DNA from: Bacillota bacterium
Lineage (GTDB): Bacteria > Bacillota > Bacilli > Paenibacillales > Paenibacillaceae
Reading direction: 5' to 3'
DNA length: 64,000 bases
Assembly (NCBI GenBank): GCA_023391635.1
Contig: JAEWAQ010000010.1
Span: forward strand, 33,888-97,887
Positions 1 through 9,195 of this stretch are shown here, piece after piece. A model generated the notes under the pieces. The model was not told the origin of the DNA, searched no databases, and saw nothing but the letters and a program-made list of their open reading frames with translations. The position numbers were made by a program, and so were the translations under genes. Every line of letters begins with the position of its first letter. Position 1 is the first letter of the stretch.

Positions 1-756
1 CGACAGGGTCGTCATCGCGAACACATATCCCCAATCCGTTCGATTGTGCGCTTGAAAGAACATGGTGATCGCAACCGGAAATGTCCGTAGCTCATCCGCC
101 TTTAATAACGTTTGCGACCAACCCAGCTCTTCGAAGGGGAACAGAAAGTTTAGAATGCTGATCGCCGCGATGGCGGGAGCAGTCAAGGGGATCATCACAT
201 GTCGATAAACCTTGAACAAGTTGCCCCCGTCCATGTACATGGCTTCGTCCAATTCCCGGGGCACATGATCTTCAATATAGCCTCTCAGCAAGAATGTCGA
301 GAAGGGCGTCACCCATGCGGCATAGAATAAAATAACGCCCCACAGGTTGTTGATTAATCGAAACCGTACAGCCATTTCGAATTGCGGAATAATCATGGCA
401 AGACCAGGGATGAGCATAACGGCGATGATCATGCTGTATATCGCTCTCTTGCCAGGAAATCCGAACCTTGCAAACGAATAGGCCAGCAATGAAGAGAACA
501 GGGCTGCAATACATACGGTCGCAAACGCAACGACCAAGGTGTTCACGAGGTATTGATTAAAGTTCACGTTTTTAAAAATATAAACATAATTGGATGATGT
601 GATTTCATCCATGCCAGGAAATAATCGAGGCGGGTAGGAGAAAGTCGACTTGTTCTCCTTTAACGATGACAGAATCATGTACAACATAGGAATAACTGTG
701 ATCAGTACGCCAACACTCAACAGCGCGTATCGTATCCCGCTTGCCCGCTTATTCAT
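1..756 (-). CDS. Carbohydrate ABC transporter permease, MalG type (3' end cut by window edge)
   Basis: Inner permease subunit of a binding-protein-dependent sugar importer in the cytoplasmic membrane. The reading frame is open from an ATG at 756 to the left edge (252 codons seen). It begins MNKRAGSIRYALLSVG, runs through hydrophobic segments, and carries the cytoplasmic EAA loop near residues 163-187 (DEAMYMDGG followed by HVMIPLT), which docks onto the ATPase. A GGAGG-rich stretch sits just upstream of the start. The gene follows the MalF-type permease by 21 bases and is the last visible member of the lacI-GH13-binder-permease-permease operon. No ATPase gene is visible; in such Firmicutes systems a shared MsmX-type ATPase usually serves. 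The family assignment is secure; the substrate (malto-oligosaccharides) is inferred from the neighbouring GH13 gene. Confidence 0.9.
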   Translation of the reverse strand, partial: MNKRASGIRYALLSVGVLITVIPMLYMILSSLKENKSTFSYPPRLFPGMDEITSSNYVYIFKNVNFNQYLVNTLVVAFATVCIAALFSSLLAYSFARFGFPGKRAIYSMIIAVMLIPGLAMIIPQFEMAVRFRLINNLWGVILFYAAWVTPFSTFLLRGYIEDHVPRELDEAMYMDGGNLFKVYRHVMIPLTAPAIAAISILNFLFPFEELGWSQTLLKADELRTFPVAITMFFQAHNRTDWGYVFAMTTLS

Positions 757-777
757 CCTTCTCCTCCCCCCTCGCGA

Positions 778-1680
778 CTAAAGTTCCTTTTTACCCATCG
801 TTCTAAAGATGAAGAGCGTAATGATAATAACGATAGCTGTGATAATCATGGATAAAGCCGCCGCATAGCCCATTTTCCCTGTTGCATTAAAGGTTTGAAA
901 ATACATCCACGTCAATACGACCTCTGTCCGATGCGCCGGGTTGCCTCCGGTCAGTACGGCAATCGGCGTATACGTATTGAATGCGCCAATGCACAGCATG
1001 ACAAGCGCGAACAGGATCGTCCCGCGAATGCCGGGCAGCGTGATATAGACGAACTGCTGCCGGCTGTTCAACCCGTCGATGGACGAAGCTTCGTAATACT
1101 CTTTGGGGACCGCCTGCAAGGCGGCCAGGAAAATGACCATATTCCAGCCAATCCCTTTCCAGAAACCGAGCAGCATCGCAACCGTAAGCGCCGACCATCG
1201 CGTGCTGAGCCAACCGACTGGCGCATCCGCAACATGCAGAGCATCGGTGAGTATATAATTCAGCAGCCCTTGGTTGTTGAATATATACCGGAACAATAAG
1301 GCGACAACGACCCAAGAGGTGATGACCGGCAAGTAATAAGCGAGCCGAAACGTGACGCTGAGCCTCGCGATTCCGTTGATCAGCACGGCAACGAACAATC
1401 CGAGCGCCATCTGCAGAGGAACGGTAATGCCCGCATAGGCCAGCGTATTGACCAAAGCGACCTTAGCGATCGGGTCCGTCAACACCCGGATGTAATTCTC
1501 CCATCCGACGAATTCGGAAACCTGCTGATAACCGATCTTCCAATCGAAGAAGCTCATGACCAGCATTTTCGCGATGGGATAGAAGGTGAAAACCGCTACG
1601 AACAGCAGTCCTGGAACCAACAACACGGACAAGCGCCAATCCGTTCTCCAAATCTTGCTTTTTCCGGTGCTGCCGATCAT
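778..1680 (-). CDS. Carbohydrate ABC transporter permease, MalF type
   Basis: Membrane permease of 300 residues that pairs with the MalG-type subunit downstream to form the sugar channel. It has about six membrane helices (first near residues 17-39) and the EAA loop around residues 193-217 (EYYEASSIDG then FVYITLPGI). The ATG overlaps the stop of the binding-protein gene in an ATGA arrangement, so translation is probably coupled. The length and topology are ordinary for single-domain MalF-like permeases of Firmicutes. Substrate preference cannot be seen in the permease itself and is inferred from the adjacent neopullulanase-like gene. Confidence 0.92.
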   Translation of the reverse strand: MIGSTGKSKIWRTDWRLSVLLVPGLLFVAVFTFYPIAKMLVMSFFDWKIGYQQVSEFVGWENYIRVLTDPIAKVALVNTLAYAGITVPLQMALGLFVAVLINGIARLSVTFRLAYYLPVITSWVVVALLFRYIFNNQGLLNYILTDALHVADAPVGWLSTRWSALTVAMLLGFWKGIGWNMVIFLAALQAVPKEYYEASSIDGLNSRQQFVYITLPGIRGTILFALVMLCIGAFNTYTPIAVLTGGNPAHRTEVVLTWMYFQTFNATGKMGYAAALSMIITAIVIIITLFIFRTMGKKEL

Positions 1681-2942
1681 TTGCTTTCGGCGATCAACTG
1701 ATCGATTTCTGCCGCCGCTTCATCTAGCGCTTTCTTGACTTCCTTGGCGCCTGTGATCGCTTCTGCTGCCTTGGTGGCGATAATGTTCTCCATTTCGCTC
1801 CATTTCGCGGTTACGGGTCTCGCTTTGGCCGTCTTCAATGCCTCCGAGAATACCGGCAGCAGCGGAATCGCTTGAACCGCTTCCGGATCGGTCATCGCTT
1901 CTTTGTTGACGGGCATTTGGCCGACTTTCGCCATTTCCACTTGTGCATGCTTGTCGGTCATGAATTTGATGAATTCCCAGGCAGCCTTCTTGTGCGCGTC
2001 GTCAGACGGCTTGAACATCATGAAGTCTTCTCCGCCCAGTACGCTGACGGATCCGTTGCTGCCTGCCGGCAGCGGGATCGCGCCGTATTCGATGCCGGCA
2101 TCGGCATTCGACTTCTCTCTCCAAGGACCATCCAGTTCCATCGCATAGGTCCCTGCCGCCCATCCATCCGTATCGCCGATCGCGCCAGGATCCATCGAAG
2201 GGCCTGCCAGCGCTTTAGCCTTATATAAGTCAGCAAGCTTCTGCATCACTTTCACTGCAACCGGGCCGTTGATATAGCCGTCCGCCTTGCTGTTGTCCGG
2301 CGCCAATACTTCCCCGCCCTCGCTCCAGATATAAGGACCGACGTTCCAGATTCCTGTCCAAGGTTCGACCATTCCGATCACTTTTGCACCGCTTACGCTT
2401 TTTGCCGCATCCCAAAGCTGGTCCAGTGTCTTCGGCACTTCTACGCCCGCGGTTTTCAGCAAGGTTTGGTTATAAAACAAAATTTTCGTATTCGTATTTG
2501 CCGCGATGCCGTAATACTGGTCTCCCATTCTGGCCGTGCTGTTCGGCGCTTCGAGAATTCCGGAGGCGACGTCCTTGTAGTCGCTTAAGGCGCCCATTTC
2601 TTCCAATACGTTCAAGCTTTGAAATTGCGGGACGAACGCGATATCGCCGCGCAGAACGTCAGGCAACGTGCCTGTCGAGGCGCCGGATACCACATTGTTT
2701 TTGAGTGCCTCCCATTCCAGGTAGACATGTTTCACTTTGACTTGTTTATGGTCCGCTTCGAACTCTTGAATGAGACGTTCCAGCGTTGCCACTTGGCCGG
2801 AGCCCGCATCGTAGTTATGCCAGAATTCGATCGTGACCGGATCACCCGAAGCGGATTTTCCGCCGCCGCTGCACGCTCCCAGCAAAGATGACACCATAAT
2901 AAGCATCAGAATAATAACGCCAACCCTTTTTCCATTATTCAT
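1677..2942 (-). CDS. Extracellular sugar-binding lipoprotein of ABC importer
   Basis: Solute-binding protein of the MalE/family 1 type, about 421 residues. It opens with a lipoprotein signal: MNNGKRVG, a hydrophobic stretch, and the lipobox LGAC, so the mature protein is anchored to the outer face of the membrane by Cys. The body shows typical features such as TIEFWHNYD, a WTGIWNVGPY stretch and repeated aromatic residues lining a sugar cleft. The start at 2942 was preferred to an in-frame ATG 15 bases upstream because AGGAG lies seven bases before it. It follows the GH13 gene by 46 bases and overlaps the first permease by four. It probably delivers maltodextrin-like oligosaccharides. Confidence 0.9.
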   Translation of the reverse strand: MNNGKRVGVIILMLIMVSSLLGACSGGGKSASGDPVTIEFWHNYDAGSGQVATLERLIQEFEADHKQVKVKHVYLEWEALKNNVVSGASTGTLPDVLRGDIAFVPQFQSLNVLEEMGALSDYKDVASGILEAPNSTARMGDQYYGIAANTNTKILFYNQTLLKTAGVEVPKTLDQLWDAAKSVSGAKVIGMVEPWTGIWNVGPYIWSEGGEVLAPDNSKADGYINGPVAVKVMQKLADLYKAKALAGPSMDPGAIGDTDGWAAGTYAMELDGPWREKSNADAGIEYGAIPLPAGSNGSVSVLGGEDFMMFKPSDDAHKKAAWEFIKFMTDKHAQVEMAKVGQMPVNKEAMTDPEAVQAIPLLPVFSEALKTAKARPVTAKWSEMENIIATKAAEAITGAKEVKKALDEAAAEIDQLIAESK

Positions 2943-2988
2943 GTACGTTCTCCTCATTTCCGTTGATTTTTAGGAGTTTCGGAAATCT

Positions 2989-4710
2989 TCAGGCTTGAGC
3001 CAAGATGGTGAAGTTGAAGGCTGCCCCCTCCCATTCAAGACGAATCAATTCAAATCCATTGCCCGGGAGGTCCGTGTCATAAGACCAACTGCTCGACTGG
3101 AAGTCCAATTTTATCGATATTTTGCATTTATTATTCCGATTGTTAAAGAGAGCGATTACATGGACTTGACCGAAGGATCTGCTGAATCCATACCCGTCTC
3201 CCCCTGTATCCAGATGCCGAAAATCTCCATATCTAATCGCATCGTTGCTCTGCCGGAGATCAGCCCATTGGCGGTAGAACGACAAGATCTCTTCTTGCTG
3301 CGATTCCCACGCCATCGTCCTGCGGCAATCCGGGTCCGTCTCCCCAGTCATGCCGATCTCGTCTCCATAGTAGATGAACGGCATGCCCGGGAAGGTCATC
3401 TGAAAGGCGACTGCCAGCTTAAACTTCGCGATGTCCTCGAGACAGGTGGTCAAAAACCGGGCCGTATCGTGACTGTCCAGCAAATTGTATAACACAGGGT
3501 GCGCAGCATGCGGGTAATCGTGCAGCATGCTTTCGATGCGGTTGCGAAACTCCCCGCCGTCGATGGATCGATGTGCGAAATAGTCGATAACGCTGTCGCG
3601 GAATCGGTAGTTCATGATGGTATCCATCTGATCTCCCCGCAGCAGATCCATGCCATTCTTCCACGTCTCTCCGATCAGGAGAATTTCTCTATCCGTCTGT
3701 TTAACAGCCCTTCTGAACTCCTGCCAGAACGTAAAGTCCACTTCATCTGCCACGTCCAGCCGCCAACCATCGATGCCCGCCTCCCGGATCCAATACTCGC
3801 CGACGCTTAGAAAGTAAGCTCGTACTTCCGGATTCGCGAATTTCAATTTCGGCATCCATTTGTAGTATCCAACGCATTCGTAATTCACCAGGTCCGGATC
3901 GATTCGATCTCCTTGCACATAGAACCAATCCCAATACTTCGATTGCCTGCCATGAATCATCGCATCTTGAAAAGGTTCCGAATAATAGCCGATATGATGG
4001 AAGACGCCGTCCAGAATGACTTTCATTCGATGCCGGTGGCACAGCTGCACGAGTTCCCTCAAGTCTTCCAGCGTGCCGAACGATGGATCGATGGCGAAAT
4101 AATCGATCGTATCGTATTTGTGATTCGATGGTGAATGGAAGATCGGCGTTAAATAGACGACCTCAATGCCCAAATCCTTGATATGATGGAATCGCTCGAT
4201 GATCCCTCGCAAGTCTCCGCCGAAGAAATTGTCCCGGCTTGGCGGTTCGCCCCACCATTCAACAGAGGGAGGATCGTTGCTCGCATCGCCATTGAAAAAC
4301 CTTTCGGGGAAGATCTGGTAGCCGACGGCTCCTTTCGCCCAGCTCGGCACGGTAAAGATGTCCTGTTCGTTCGTGCCCGGGTATTCGAAGTATTTGTCGG
4401 GCACCTCCAATGACAACCCGTAGACGGAATAATACATCACCTCCAGATTCCCGCGAATCTCGAAGTAGTAGGCCAAATACTTCACGGTTTCATCGAACGC
4501 CAGCCGGACATGATGAAATTCGCTTTTCCCGTTCCAGCACCAGCTTTCGAGCTTGCATTCTTTTTTGACTTTGTCAAATTTGTTCCAGTAGATCATGTGT
4601 ACGGCATACTCAGCATCCGCTGCACACCGGACTTTCACGTACAGCGTATTCCGATCGATCGGGTATACGTATTCCCTAGTGTCATCATGCGTAAACCACA
4701 GTTGATTCAT
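2989..4710 (-). CDS. GH13 alpha-glucan hydrolase, neopullulanase/cyclomaltodextrinase-like
   Basis: Predicted intracellular alpha-amylase-superfamily enzyme of 573 residues that cleaves imported maltodextrins, cyclodextrins or pullulan fragments. It has an N-terminal beta domain (about 1-110), then the TIM barrel. The catalytic triad can be read: nucleophile D319 in GWRLDVADEV, acid/base E348 in LIGETWKNG, and D415 in LLDSHDTARF. DGVFHH is conserved region I. The MPKL motif (WMPKLKFANPEV) is the fifth conserved region typical of the neopullulanase subfamily. There is no signal peptide, which fits hydrolysis after uptake. AGAGGTGG precedes the ATG. The start is ten bases after the stop of the lacI-type gene, so the two are co-transcribed. 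Exact substrate is not resolvable. Confidence 0.9.
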   Translation of the reverse strand: MNQLWFTHDDTREYVYPIDRNTLYVKVRCAADAEYAVHMIYWNKFDKVKKECKLESWCWNGKSEFHHVRLAFDETVKYLAYYFEIRGNLEVMYYSVYGLSLEVPDKYFEYPGTNEQDIFTVPSWAKGAVGYQIFPERFFNGDASNDPPSVEWWGEPPSRDNFFGGDLRGIIERFHHIKDLGIEVVYLTPIFHSPSNHKYDTIDYFAIDPSFGTLEDLRELVQLCHRHRMKVILDGVFHHIGYYSEPFQDAMIHGRQSKYWDWFYVQGDRIDPDLVNYECVGYYKWMPKLKFANPEVRAYFLSVGEYWIREAGIDGWRLDVADEVDFTFWQEFRRAVKQTDREILLIGETWKNGMDLLRGDQMDTIMNYRFRDSVIDYFAHRSIDGGEFRNRIESMLHDYPHAAHPVLYNLLDSHDTARFLTTCLEDIAKFKLAVAFQMTFPGMPFIYYGDEIGMTGETDPDCRRTMAWESQQEEILSFYRQWADLRQSNDAIRYGDFRHLDTGGDGYGFSRSFGQVHVIALFNNRNNKCKISIKLDFQSSSWSYDTDLPGNGFELIRLEWEGAAFNFTILAQA

Positions 4711-4720
4711 ATTCCACCTC

Positions 4721-5740
4721 TTAAGTTGCCGACTGGGTCGTTTCTCTCTCTTCTAGCACGGTAGAGAGGAATATTTCTCGCTCCCTCGTCCCCGGATTTT
4801 CGATAAATTCGAACAGCAGCTTCGCGGATTGCATTCCCAATCCATAGACGTCAACATTGATCGTCGATATTTTGGGATAGGTGAGCTCGGCAATTTGGGC
4901 ATTATCGAAGCTAATCAAGCTAATATCTTGCGGAATCGAACGCCCGGCATCCTGGATCGCTTTGATGGCTCCGACGCCCATGATGTGATCCGCGCAAATC
5001 ACGGCATCCGGCACCACTTGTTCATTCAATAAAGCTCTCATCATGTTGTATCCATCGTCCCTCGTATTCCCTCCTTCCTTCACGAGCCCCGGATCGTAGG
5101 CAATGCCACTATTGTCCAGAGCCAGCCGGTACCCCTCGAATCTCCTTCGATTGAACACTTTCGATTCATCGTAGCCCATCAACGCAATCTTCGTCCGATT
5201 CTGGTCGATGAAGAAGTTCGCAGCCTGCTCGCCGGCTTTGCGGTTGTTGATGTCCACCCAGTTAACGGAGTCTTTCATATTCGCCGGTTCGCCAATGACG
5301 ACGAATGGAATCTGATTCGCCTTTAACTTCTTGGCCATCTTGGCGTTCATGATGGACGAAGGCAATATGATGCCTTCCGTCCGTTTGCCCTTGATTAACC
5401 AATCCATCACGCTTTCATCGCGCAATGTGGTATTCAGATTGGACACGATTAAACAATATTCTTTGCTATAGACGACCTTCTCGATCCCGTGCATGACTTC
5501 TTGGAAGAAGGGGTTGTAGTAAGATTGCTCATCCTCGATGTCGACAATCAGCGTGATGGTGTACGAATTGTTGTTGGACAACGCTTGTGCCATGCGATTG
5601 GGCGAATAATTTAAAGCTTTGATCGCCTCCAATACTTTATCCTTGGTCTTCGACGGGATCGAGGGGTGATCGTTAATGGTTCTTGATACCGTAGACACGG
5701 ATACCCCGGCTGCTTTCGCGACATCTTTGATACTGGCCAT
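4721..5740 (-). CDS. LacI-family transcriptional repressor of the alpha-glucan operon
   Basis: DNA-binding repressor of about 339 residues. The N-terminal helix-turn-helix with hinge is clear (MASIKDVAKAAGVSVSTVSR, then LNYSPNRMAQALS); the rest is the periplasmic-binding-protein-like sensor domain, with an IISFDNAQIAELTYP-like C-terminal core. Start 5740 was chosen because GGGAGGTCC precedes it and the HTH begins there; an upstream in-frame ATG at 5788 would add 16 residues without family support. It is the first gene of the operon and probably controls itself and the GH13/importer genes through the two palindromes upstream. A maltodextrin-type effector is inferred from neighbours. Confidence 0.9.
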   Translation of the reverse strand: MASIKDVAKAAGVSVSTVSRTINDHPSIPSKTKDKVLEAIKALNYSPNRMAQALSNNNSYTITLIVDIEDEQSYYNPFFQEVMHGIEKVVYSKEYCLIVSNLNTTLRDESVMDWLIKGKRTEGIILPSSIMNAKMAKKLKANQIPFVVIGEPANMKDSVNWVDINNRKAGEQAANFFIDQNRTKIALMGYDESKVFNRRRFEGYRLALDNSGIAYDPGLVKEGGNTRDDGYNMMRALLNEQVVPDAVICADHIMGVGAIKAIQDAGRSIPQDISLISFDNAQIAELTYPKISTINVDVYGLGMQSAKLLFEFIENPGTREREIFLSTVLEERETTQSAT

Positions 5741-5774
5741 AAGGACCTCCCGATAAATGAAATGTTTAATTAAC

Positions 5775-5786
5775 GAATACGGTTTC
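5775..5786 (-). promoter_or_regulatory. LacI-type operator candidate, proximal
   Basis: On the minus strand the sequence GAAACCGTATTC is an imperfect palindrome around a central CG, the form recognised by LacI/CcpA-type proteins. It lies 35 bases upstream of the repressor start. A second, better site lies 86 bases further upstream. Autoregulation or catabolite control are both possible; the sequence does not separate them. Confidence 0.4.
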
Positions 5787-5858
5787 ATACTATCGACGAC
5801 GATAAAGCCTATAAAATAGTTATATTATTAAGATCAAACGCGATTAATATTTAATTTT

Positions 5859-5875
5859 ACGCAACCGGTTTCATT
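5859..5875 (-). promoter_or_regulatory. LacI/cre-type operator candidate, distal
   Basis: The minus strand reads TGAAACCGGTTGCG, a near-perfect palindrome with central CCGG that fits the LacI-family operator pattern and resembles a catabolite-responsive element. The surrounding 5790-5880 interval is very AT-rich and holds the likely operon promoter, though no single -35/-10 pair stands out. Paired with the proximal site it could support looping. Confidence 0.45.
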
Positions 5876-5949
5876 AATTTGAGTATAAGAGGGATCGTTT
5901 CTTTTGTCAATAACCCCATTCAAATCGAAATCGCCAACAAGTTAGAAAT

Positions 5950-5979
5950 GGCGAGTCTGCGCTTCCGCGCAAACCCGCC
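5950..5979 (-). terminator. Hairpin terminator after the ABC/oxidoreductase operon
   Basis: A 13-bp stem (two G-U pairs) closed by a GGAA loop lies downstream of the gene ending at 6033 when read on the minus strand. The following bases (ATTTCTAAC) are only moderately T-rich. It would insulate the lacI-type operon from the upstream ABC genes. Confidence 0.5.
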
Positions 5980-6032
5980 AAAAAGTACACCCATAGAATT
6001 CGCCTAAGTGAAATGCCAATCTACCGCATGCC

Positions 6033-6692
6033 TCATGCATCGCGCGCGGCGCGGATGATCTGCGCGGAGCCGTGAAGATGCACGCCCGTCTGGCCGCTTA
6101 GCGCTGCAACGAGCAGCGCCTTGGCCACAGCTTGCGCCTGAACGGGGCGGTATGGGCCCATGATTCCCGAAAACAACGGCAATAGAGCGCCCATGGCACG
6201 TTCGCCCAAGCGAAACTCCTCGCGTCTGCCGAGCAAGAGGGAGGGCCGGAAAACATGCAGGCAGGGGAGCTCCAAACCGCGCAAATCTCGTTCGACTTCG
6301 CCTTTGACACGCAGATAGAAATTTCGGGAATGGGGATTCGCGCCAATCGAGGTCACGATGAGAAGTTGCGCCGCCCCTTGATCTTTTGCCAACCTGCCCA
6401 GAGACAAAGGATATTCATAGTCAACTTGCCGAAACGCTTCCTGCGTGCCTGCTTTCTTGATTGTCGTGCCCAGCGTGCAGAATACATCTGTCCCTGCAAG
6501 TGCAAGATCCGATTGCGCCAGCGAATTGAAATCGATGATCCGCTCGCGAACCTTGGGACCCGCGTACCCGCTCGGTCGACGCACAAGCACGGTTACCTCT
6601 TCATACCTCTCGTCGACAAGCAGCAAGGCAACCAGCGCTTGCCCAACCAACCCGGTGGCCCCAACCACGACTGCTCTTCGCATTCCCGCCAT
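6033..6692 (-). CDS. NAD(P)-binding oxidoreductase, atypical SDR (HTATIP2/TIP30-like)
   Basis: A Rossmann-fold protein of about 219 residues. The dinucleotide-binding glycine motif is at the N terminus (VVVGATGLVGQALV), followed by VLVRRP at the end of the second strand, typical for NADP-preferring atypical short-chain dehydrogenases. DVFCTLGTTIKKAG and VTSIGAN match the TIP30/YbbD-like oxidoreductase group. The start is uncertain: ATG at 6692 follows AAAGGGG closely, and ATG at 6683 is an alternative; longer upstream forms lack family support. It lies 37 bases after the ABC membrane gene and is probably co-transcribed. Its reaction is unknown; nothing ties it functionally to the transporter. 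Confidence 0.75.
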   Translation of the reverse strand: MAGMRRAVVVGATGLVGQALVALLLVDERYEEVTVLVRRPSGYAGPKVRERIIDFNSLAQSDLALAGTDVFCTLGTTIKKAGTQEAFRQVDYEYPLSLGRLAKDQGAAQLLIVTSIGANPHSRNFYLRVKGEVERDLRGLELPCLHVFRPSLLLGRREEFRLGERAMGALLPLFSGIMGPYRPVQAQAVAKALLVAALSGQTGVHLHGSAQIIRAARDA

Positions 6693-6729
6693 ATCCCCTT
6701 TCATCGTATACATTTGCTGTCCCAAATGC

Positions 6730-8337
6730 CTACTTGACCTTGAATGTTCTTGGGCCAAAGCGGCTGACGAGCGTTGCCGAGGCAAGCAAGTACAGCGCAG
6801 ACAGAACAAGCGCGCCGCCTGCGATCGCTGTCGGATGGGGGCGCAGAATAAGGGTAACCCAGCACGCCATGGAGAGGCCCAGGTTGAGCACGTGGAATAT
6901 CGGGTTCTTCGCGTTCATCTCTGCCGAATACGGCTGAAGCAAGTAATAAAGCAGCAGATGATGGGCGGAGAACAACCAAGCGAGCGCCAGAACCGCCACC
7001 CACAACGGCAGCAGTTGGCCGGCATCGAGCGGCCAACCAGCGATGGCGGCCGCGATCGTCAGCATCGCGCCGAGCGCGGCGCCAATCAACATATTCATAC
7101 CGCCAAGCCGCCGCAATCGCAGGATGAAGTGCTTGCCGGCCGCCTCCCGGTAGAAACCGTAGCGCATGAGCGGCATATCGCAGTTATAGAACAACGCCCG
7201 GCAAAGCCGCTCTCCGTTTGACAGTAAATACATGGCGAACGGCAAATAGGGCAACAGCGTGTGCAGCGACCAGCCGGTCGGGGCTCCTCCTGCCGCCAAT
7301 CCTGCACAGGCCGCCGCTCCTGCGCCGGCGATGACAGCCAGTCGGTTCAGCAGCGGCTTGCGGACGAGCCGGCGATGCCGCTGGAAGAACAGCGCATTCA
7401 GGCGAGCATAGCCTTGCTTACGGGTGAAGCTGCTTGCAGCCATATACCCCGCGTCCGTATTCACGTCTTTGAAATCGCCACTCTTCACCACGACATCGGC
7501 TTTTCTCGCATCCGTCATGAGCTGGCTAAGATTCAGCAGCGGATCGTCTCGCTTCACTGCGGCATCCACGGCTTCGGCATAATCCGGATATCGGGCCAGT
7601 CGAACGGCAGCAAGCAAGCCCAACGCCACAGCGAGCATCTCGAATGGCAACGACAGCAGCAACTTGCCGATTTGGATCGACCCGTTCAGCAACAGCGACC
7701 CATACGCCAGCGCGGCGCCGGCAAGCAAGCTGAACCAGACGACGGCGTTCTTCTTCACGAGGATGATGCCGGTGCGGCGGAACAGCAGCAGATGCATATA
7801 TTCAGCGAAAATTCTCCAGCCCGTCATGGCAATTGCAGCCAGCGCGCCTGCCAGCAGTGTGCCTCCCGCCAGCGGCACGAATACCATCAGCGCCAGTAAG
7901 GAGGCAAGGAAAAACACGATATATCGATGCGCCAGCATTCCTTGGACATAATCTTGCGGCGGGATCCGCATCAGCTTCACCGCCACGAATTTACTTCGTT
8001 TGGTTTCCAGCACCCTGGCATTCCATACAGGGGCGGCCAGGAAGCTCAGCGCCGCCAGCATCGTCATGAACGCCGGGAGCGGCTCGTCGGTTGTCGTCGC
8101 CGGCCAGTAGATCAGCAAGCCAACAGATCCGAGATGCAGCGCCACGGTACCCATTACACTAAGAACCATTACCGCCGTGGACATGCCCCTCTTCCAGCCG
8201 ACAGCGGAATACAACGTCTCGGGTATGGAACGGCCGACCAACGGCAGCCGTTGCATATAGTAAATCAGCCGATTGAGGAAGGACGACACCATAATGGCCA
8301 TAACCAGCCGATAGCCGCTAACCATGGGCAGGTTCAT
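6730..8337 (-). CDS. ABC exporter membrane subunit, EcsB-like
   Basis: Large polytopic membrane protein of 535 residues with roughly ten to twelve hydrophobic segments, for example around residues 57-78, 88-105, 133-170 and 199-245, and a polar cytoplasmic region near 270-330. It overlaps the upstream ATPase gene by 20 bases, which shows the two belong together as an ABC transporter. The general pattern (N-terminal FLNRLIYYMQRLPLVG, large loops) recalls EcsB/YthQ-type permeases of Firmicutes. The transported substrate is unknown. ATG 8337 is used; two further in-frame ATGs within 36 bases are possible. Confidence 0.75.
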   Translation of the reverse strand: MNLPMVSGYRLVMAIMVSSFLNRLIYYMQRLPLVGRSIPETLYSAVGWKRGMSTAVMVLSVMGTVALHLGSVGLLIYWPATTTDEPLPAFMTMLAALSFLAAPVWNARVLETKRSKFVAVKLMRIPPQDYVQGMLAHRYIVFFLASLLALMVFVPLAGGTLLAGALAAIAMTGWRIFAEYMHLLLFRRTGIILVKKNAVVWFSLLAGAALAYGSLLLNGSIQIGKLLLSLPFEMLAVALGLLAAVRLARYPDYAEAVDAAVKRDDPLLNLSQLMTDARKADVVVKSGDFKDVNTDAGYMAASSFTRKQGYARLNALFFQRHRRLVRKPLLNRLAVIAGAGAAACAGLAAGGAPTGWSLHTLLPYLPFAMYLLSNGERLCRALFYNCDMPLMRYGFYREAAGKHFILRLRRLGGMNMLIGAALGAMLTIAAAIAGWPLDAGQLLPLWVAVLALAWLFSAHHLLLYYLLQPYSAEMNAKNPIFHVLNLGLSMACWVTLILRPHPTAIAGGALVLSALYLLASATLVSRFGPRTFKVK

Positions 8338-9034
8338 CCTTCAACAAGGAGATGACCGATTGTTCGAAGTCCGGACTGCGCAGCAGTTCGGAGGGTACGG
8401 CTGACAGCTGCCCCTGGTTCAGAATGACCAGTTCGTCGCACAGATCGGTTGCCAACTGCAGAATATGCGTGGAGAAAATCAGAATATGATCCTTCTTCAT
8501 CTCGCGCAGCATCTGCTTCATCTCCAGCGCGACGATCACGTCGAAGGAGGTGAGCGGCTCGTCCAGCAGGATGACCGGCGGCTTGGCAATCAGGTATAAC
8601 AGCATTTGCAGCTTATTTTTCATGCCGTGGGAATACCCTTTGATCAGCCGATGCCGATCCTCTGCGCTGATTCGTATTCGGCCGAACCATTCGTCTATAT
8701 CGATACCCGCCTGCGCCTTCCCGGGGTTCGCTTCCAGGAAGAACTGCACGAACTCATAGCCCGTCAGAAATTCCGGCAGAATCGGCAGCGAGAAGACGTA
8801 CCCGACATCCGTATCCTTCAATGCCGCCTTTCCGCTCTCGTCTTCCAGCCAGACCTCTCCCGCGTCCATCGGGAGCTCCCGGCTAAGGCAATTAAACAGG
8901 GTGGTCTTGCCCGCCCCGTTGCGTCCGAGCAATCCGTAGATTTTGCCTTGTTCGAATGGGAACGAAGCGCCTTGCAGCACGCGCTTGTGGTTAAATGTCT
9001 TAACGACACCCTCCAGAACCAACTGCAATTGCAT
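8318..9034 (-). CDS. ABC transporter ATP-binding protein (EcsA-like partner)
   Basis: ATPase of 238 residues. Walker A is GLLGRNGAGKTTLF (about 34-47), Walker B is PPVILLDEPLTSFD (about 152-165) and the H-loop is IFSTHIL. The signature region reads YSHGMKNKL, which departs from LSGGQ but matches the GMKQRL-style variants of exporter ATPases. A GGAGGAG stretch lies directly before the ATG. It is the first gene of a three-gene unit with the membrane subunit and the oxidoreductase. Export or membrane-stress functions are typical for this class; the cargo is not evident. Confidence 0.88.
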   Translation of the reverse strand: MQLQLVLEGVVKTFNHKRVLQGASFPFEQGKIYGLLGRNGAGKTTLFNCLSRELPMDAGEVWLEDESGKAALKDTDVGYVFSLPILPEFLTGYEFVQFFLEANPGKAQAGIDIDEWFGRIRISAEDRHRLIKGYSHGMKNKLQMLLYLIAKPPVILLDEPLTSFDVIVALEMKQMLREMKKDHILIFSTHILQLATDLCDELVILNQGQLSAVPSELLRSPDFEQSVISLLKDEPAHG

Positions 9035-9114
9035 CTCCTCCGTCAGCCTCTTTCCTCCTTAATACGTCCCGTAAGCAAACGGGTTGCGCGCCCAACCCAA
9101 GTGTCCTGACAACA

Positions 9115-9155
9115 AACAACCCCCGGCAGCACCGAGTACCGGTGCCGGGGGCTGT
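9115..9155 (-). terminator. Terminator of the LplABC-type importer operon
   Basis: A GC-rich stem (CCCCCGGCA against TGCCGGGGG, extended by ACCG/CGGT with a three-base bulge) lies 40 bases after the last permease gene. Read on the minus strand it is followed by GTTGTTTGTTG, a T-rich tail. It separates the importer operon from the ABC exporter genes. Confidence 0.65.
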
Positions 9156-9195
9156 TCACATTACGAAACAACATATACACGGCTGCATCCCCGCA

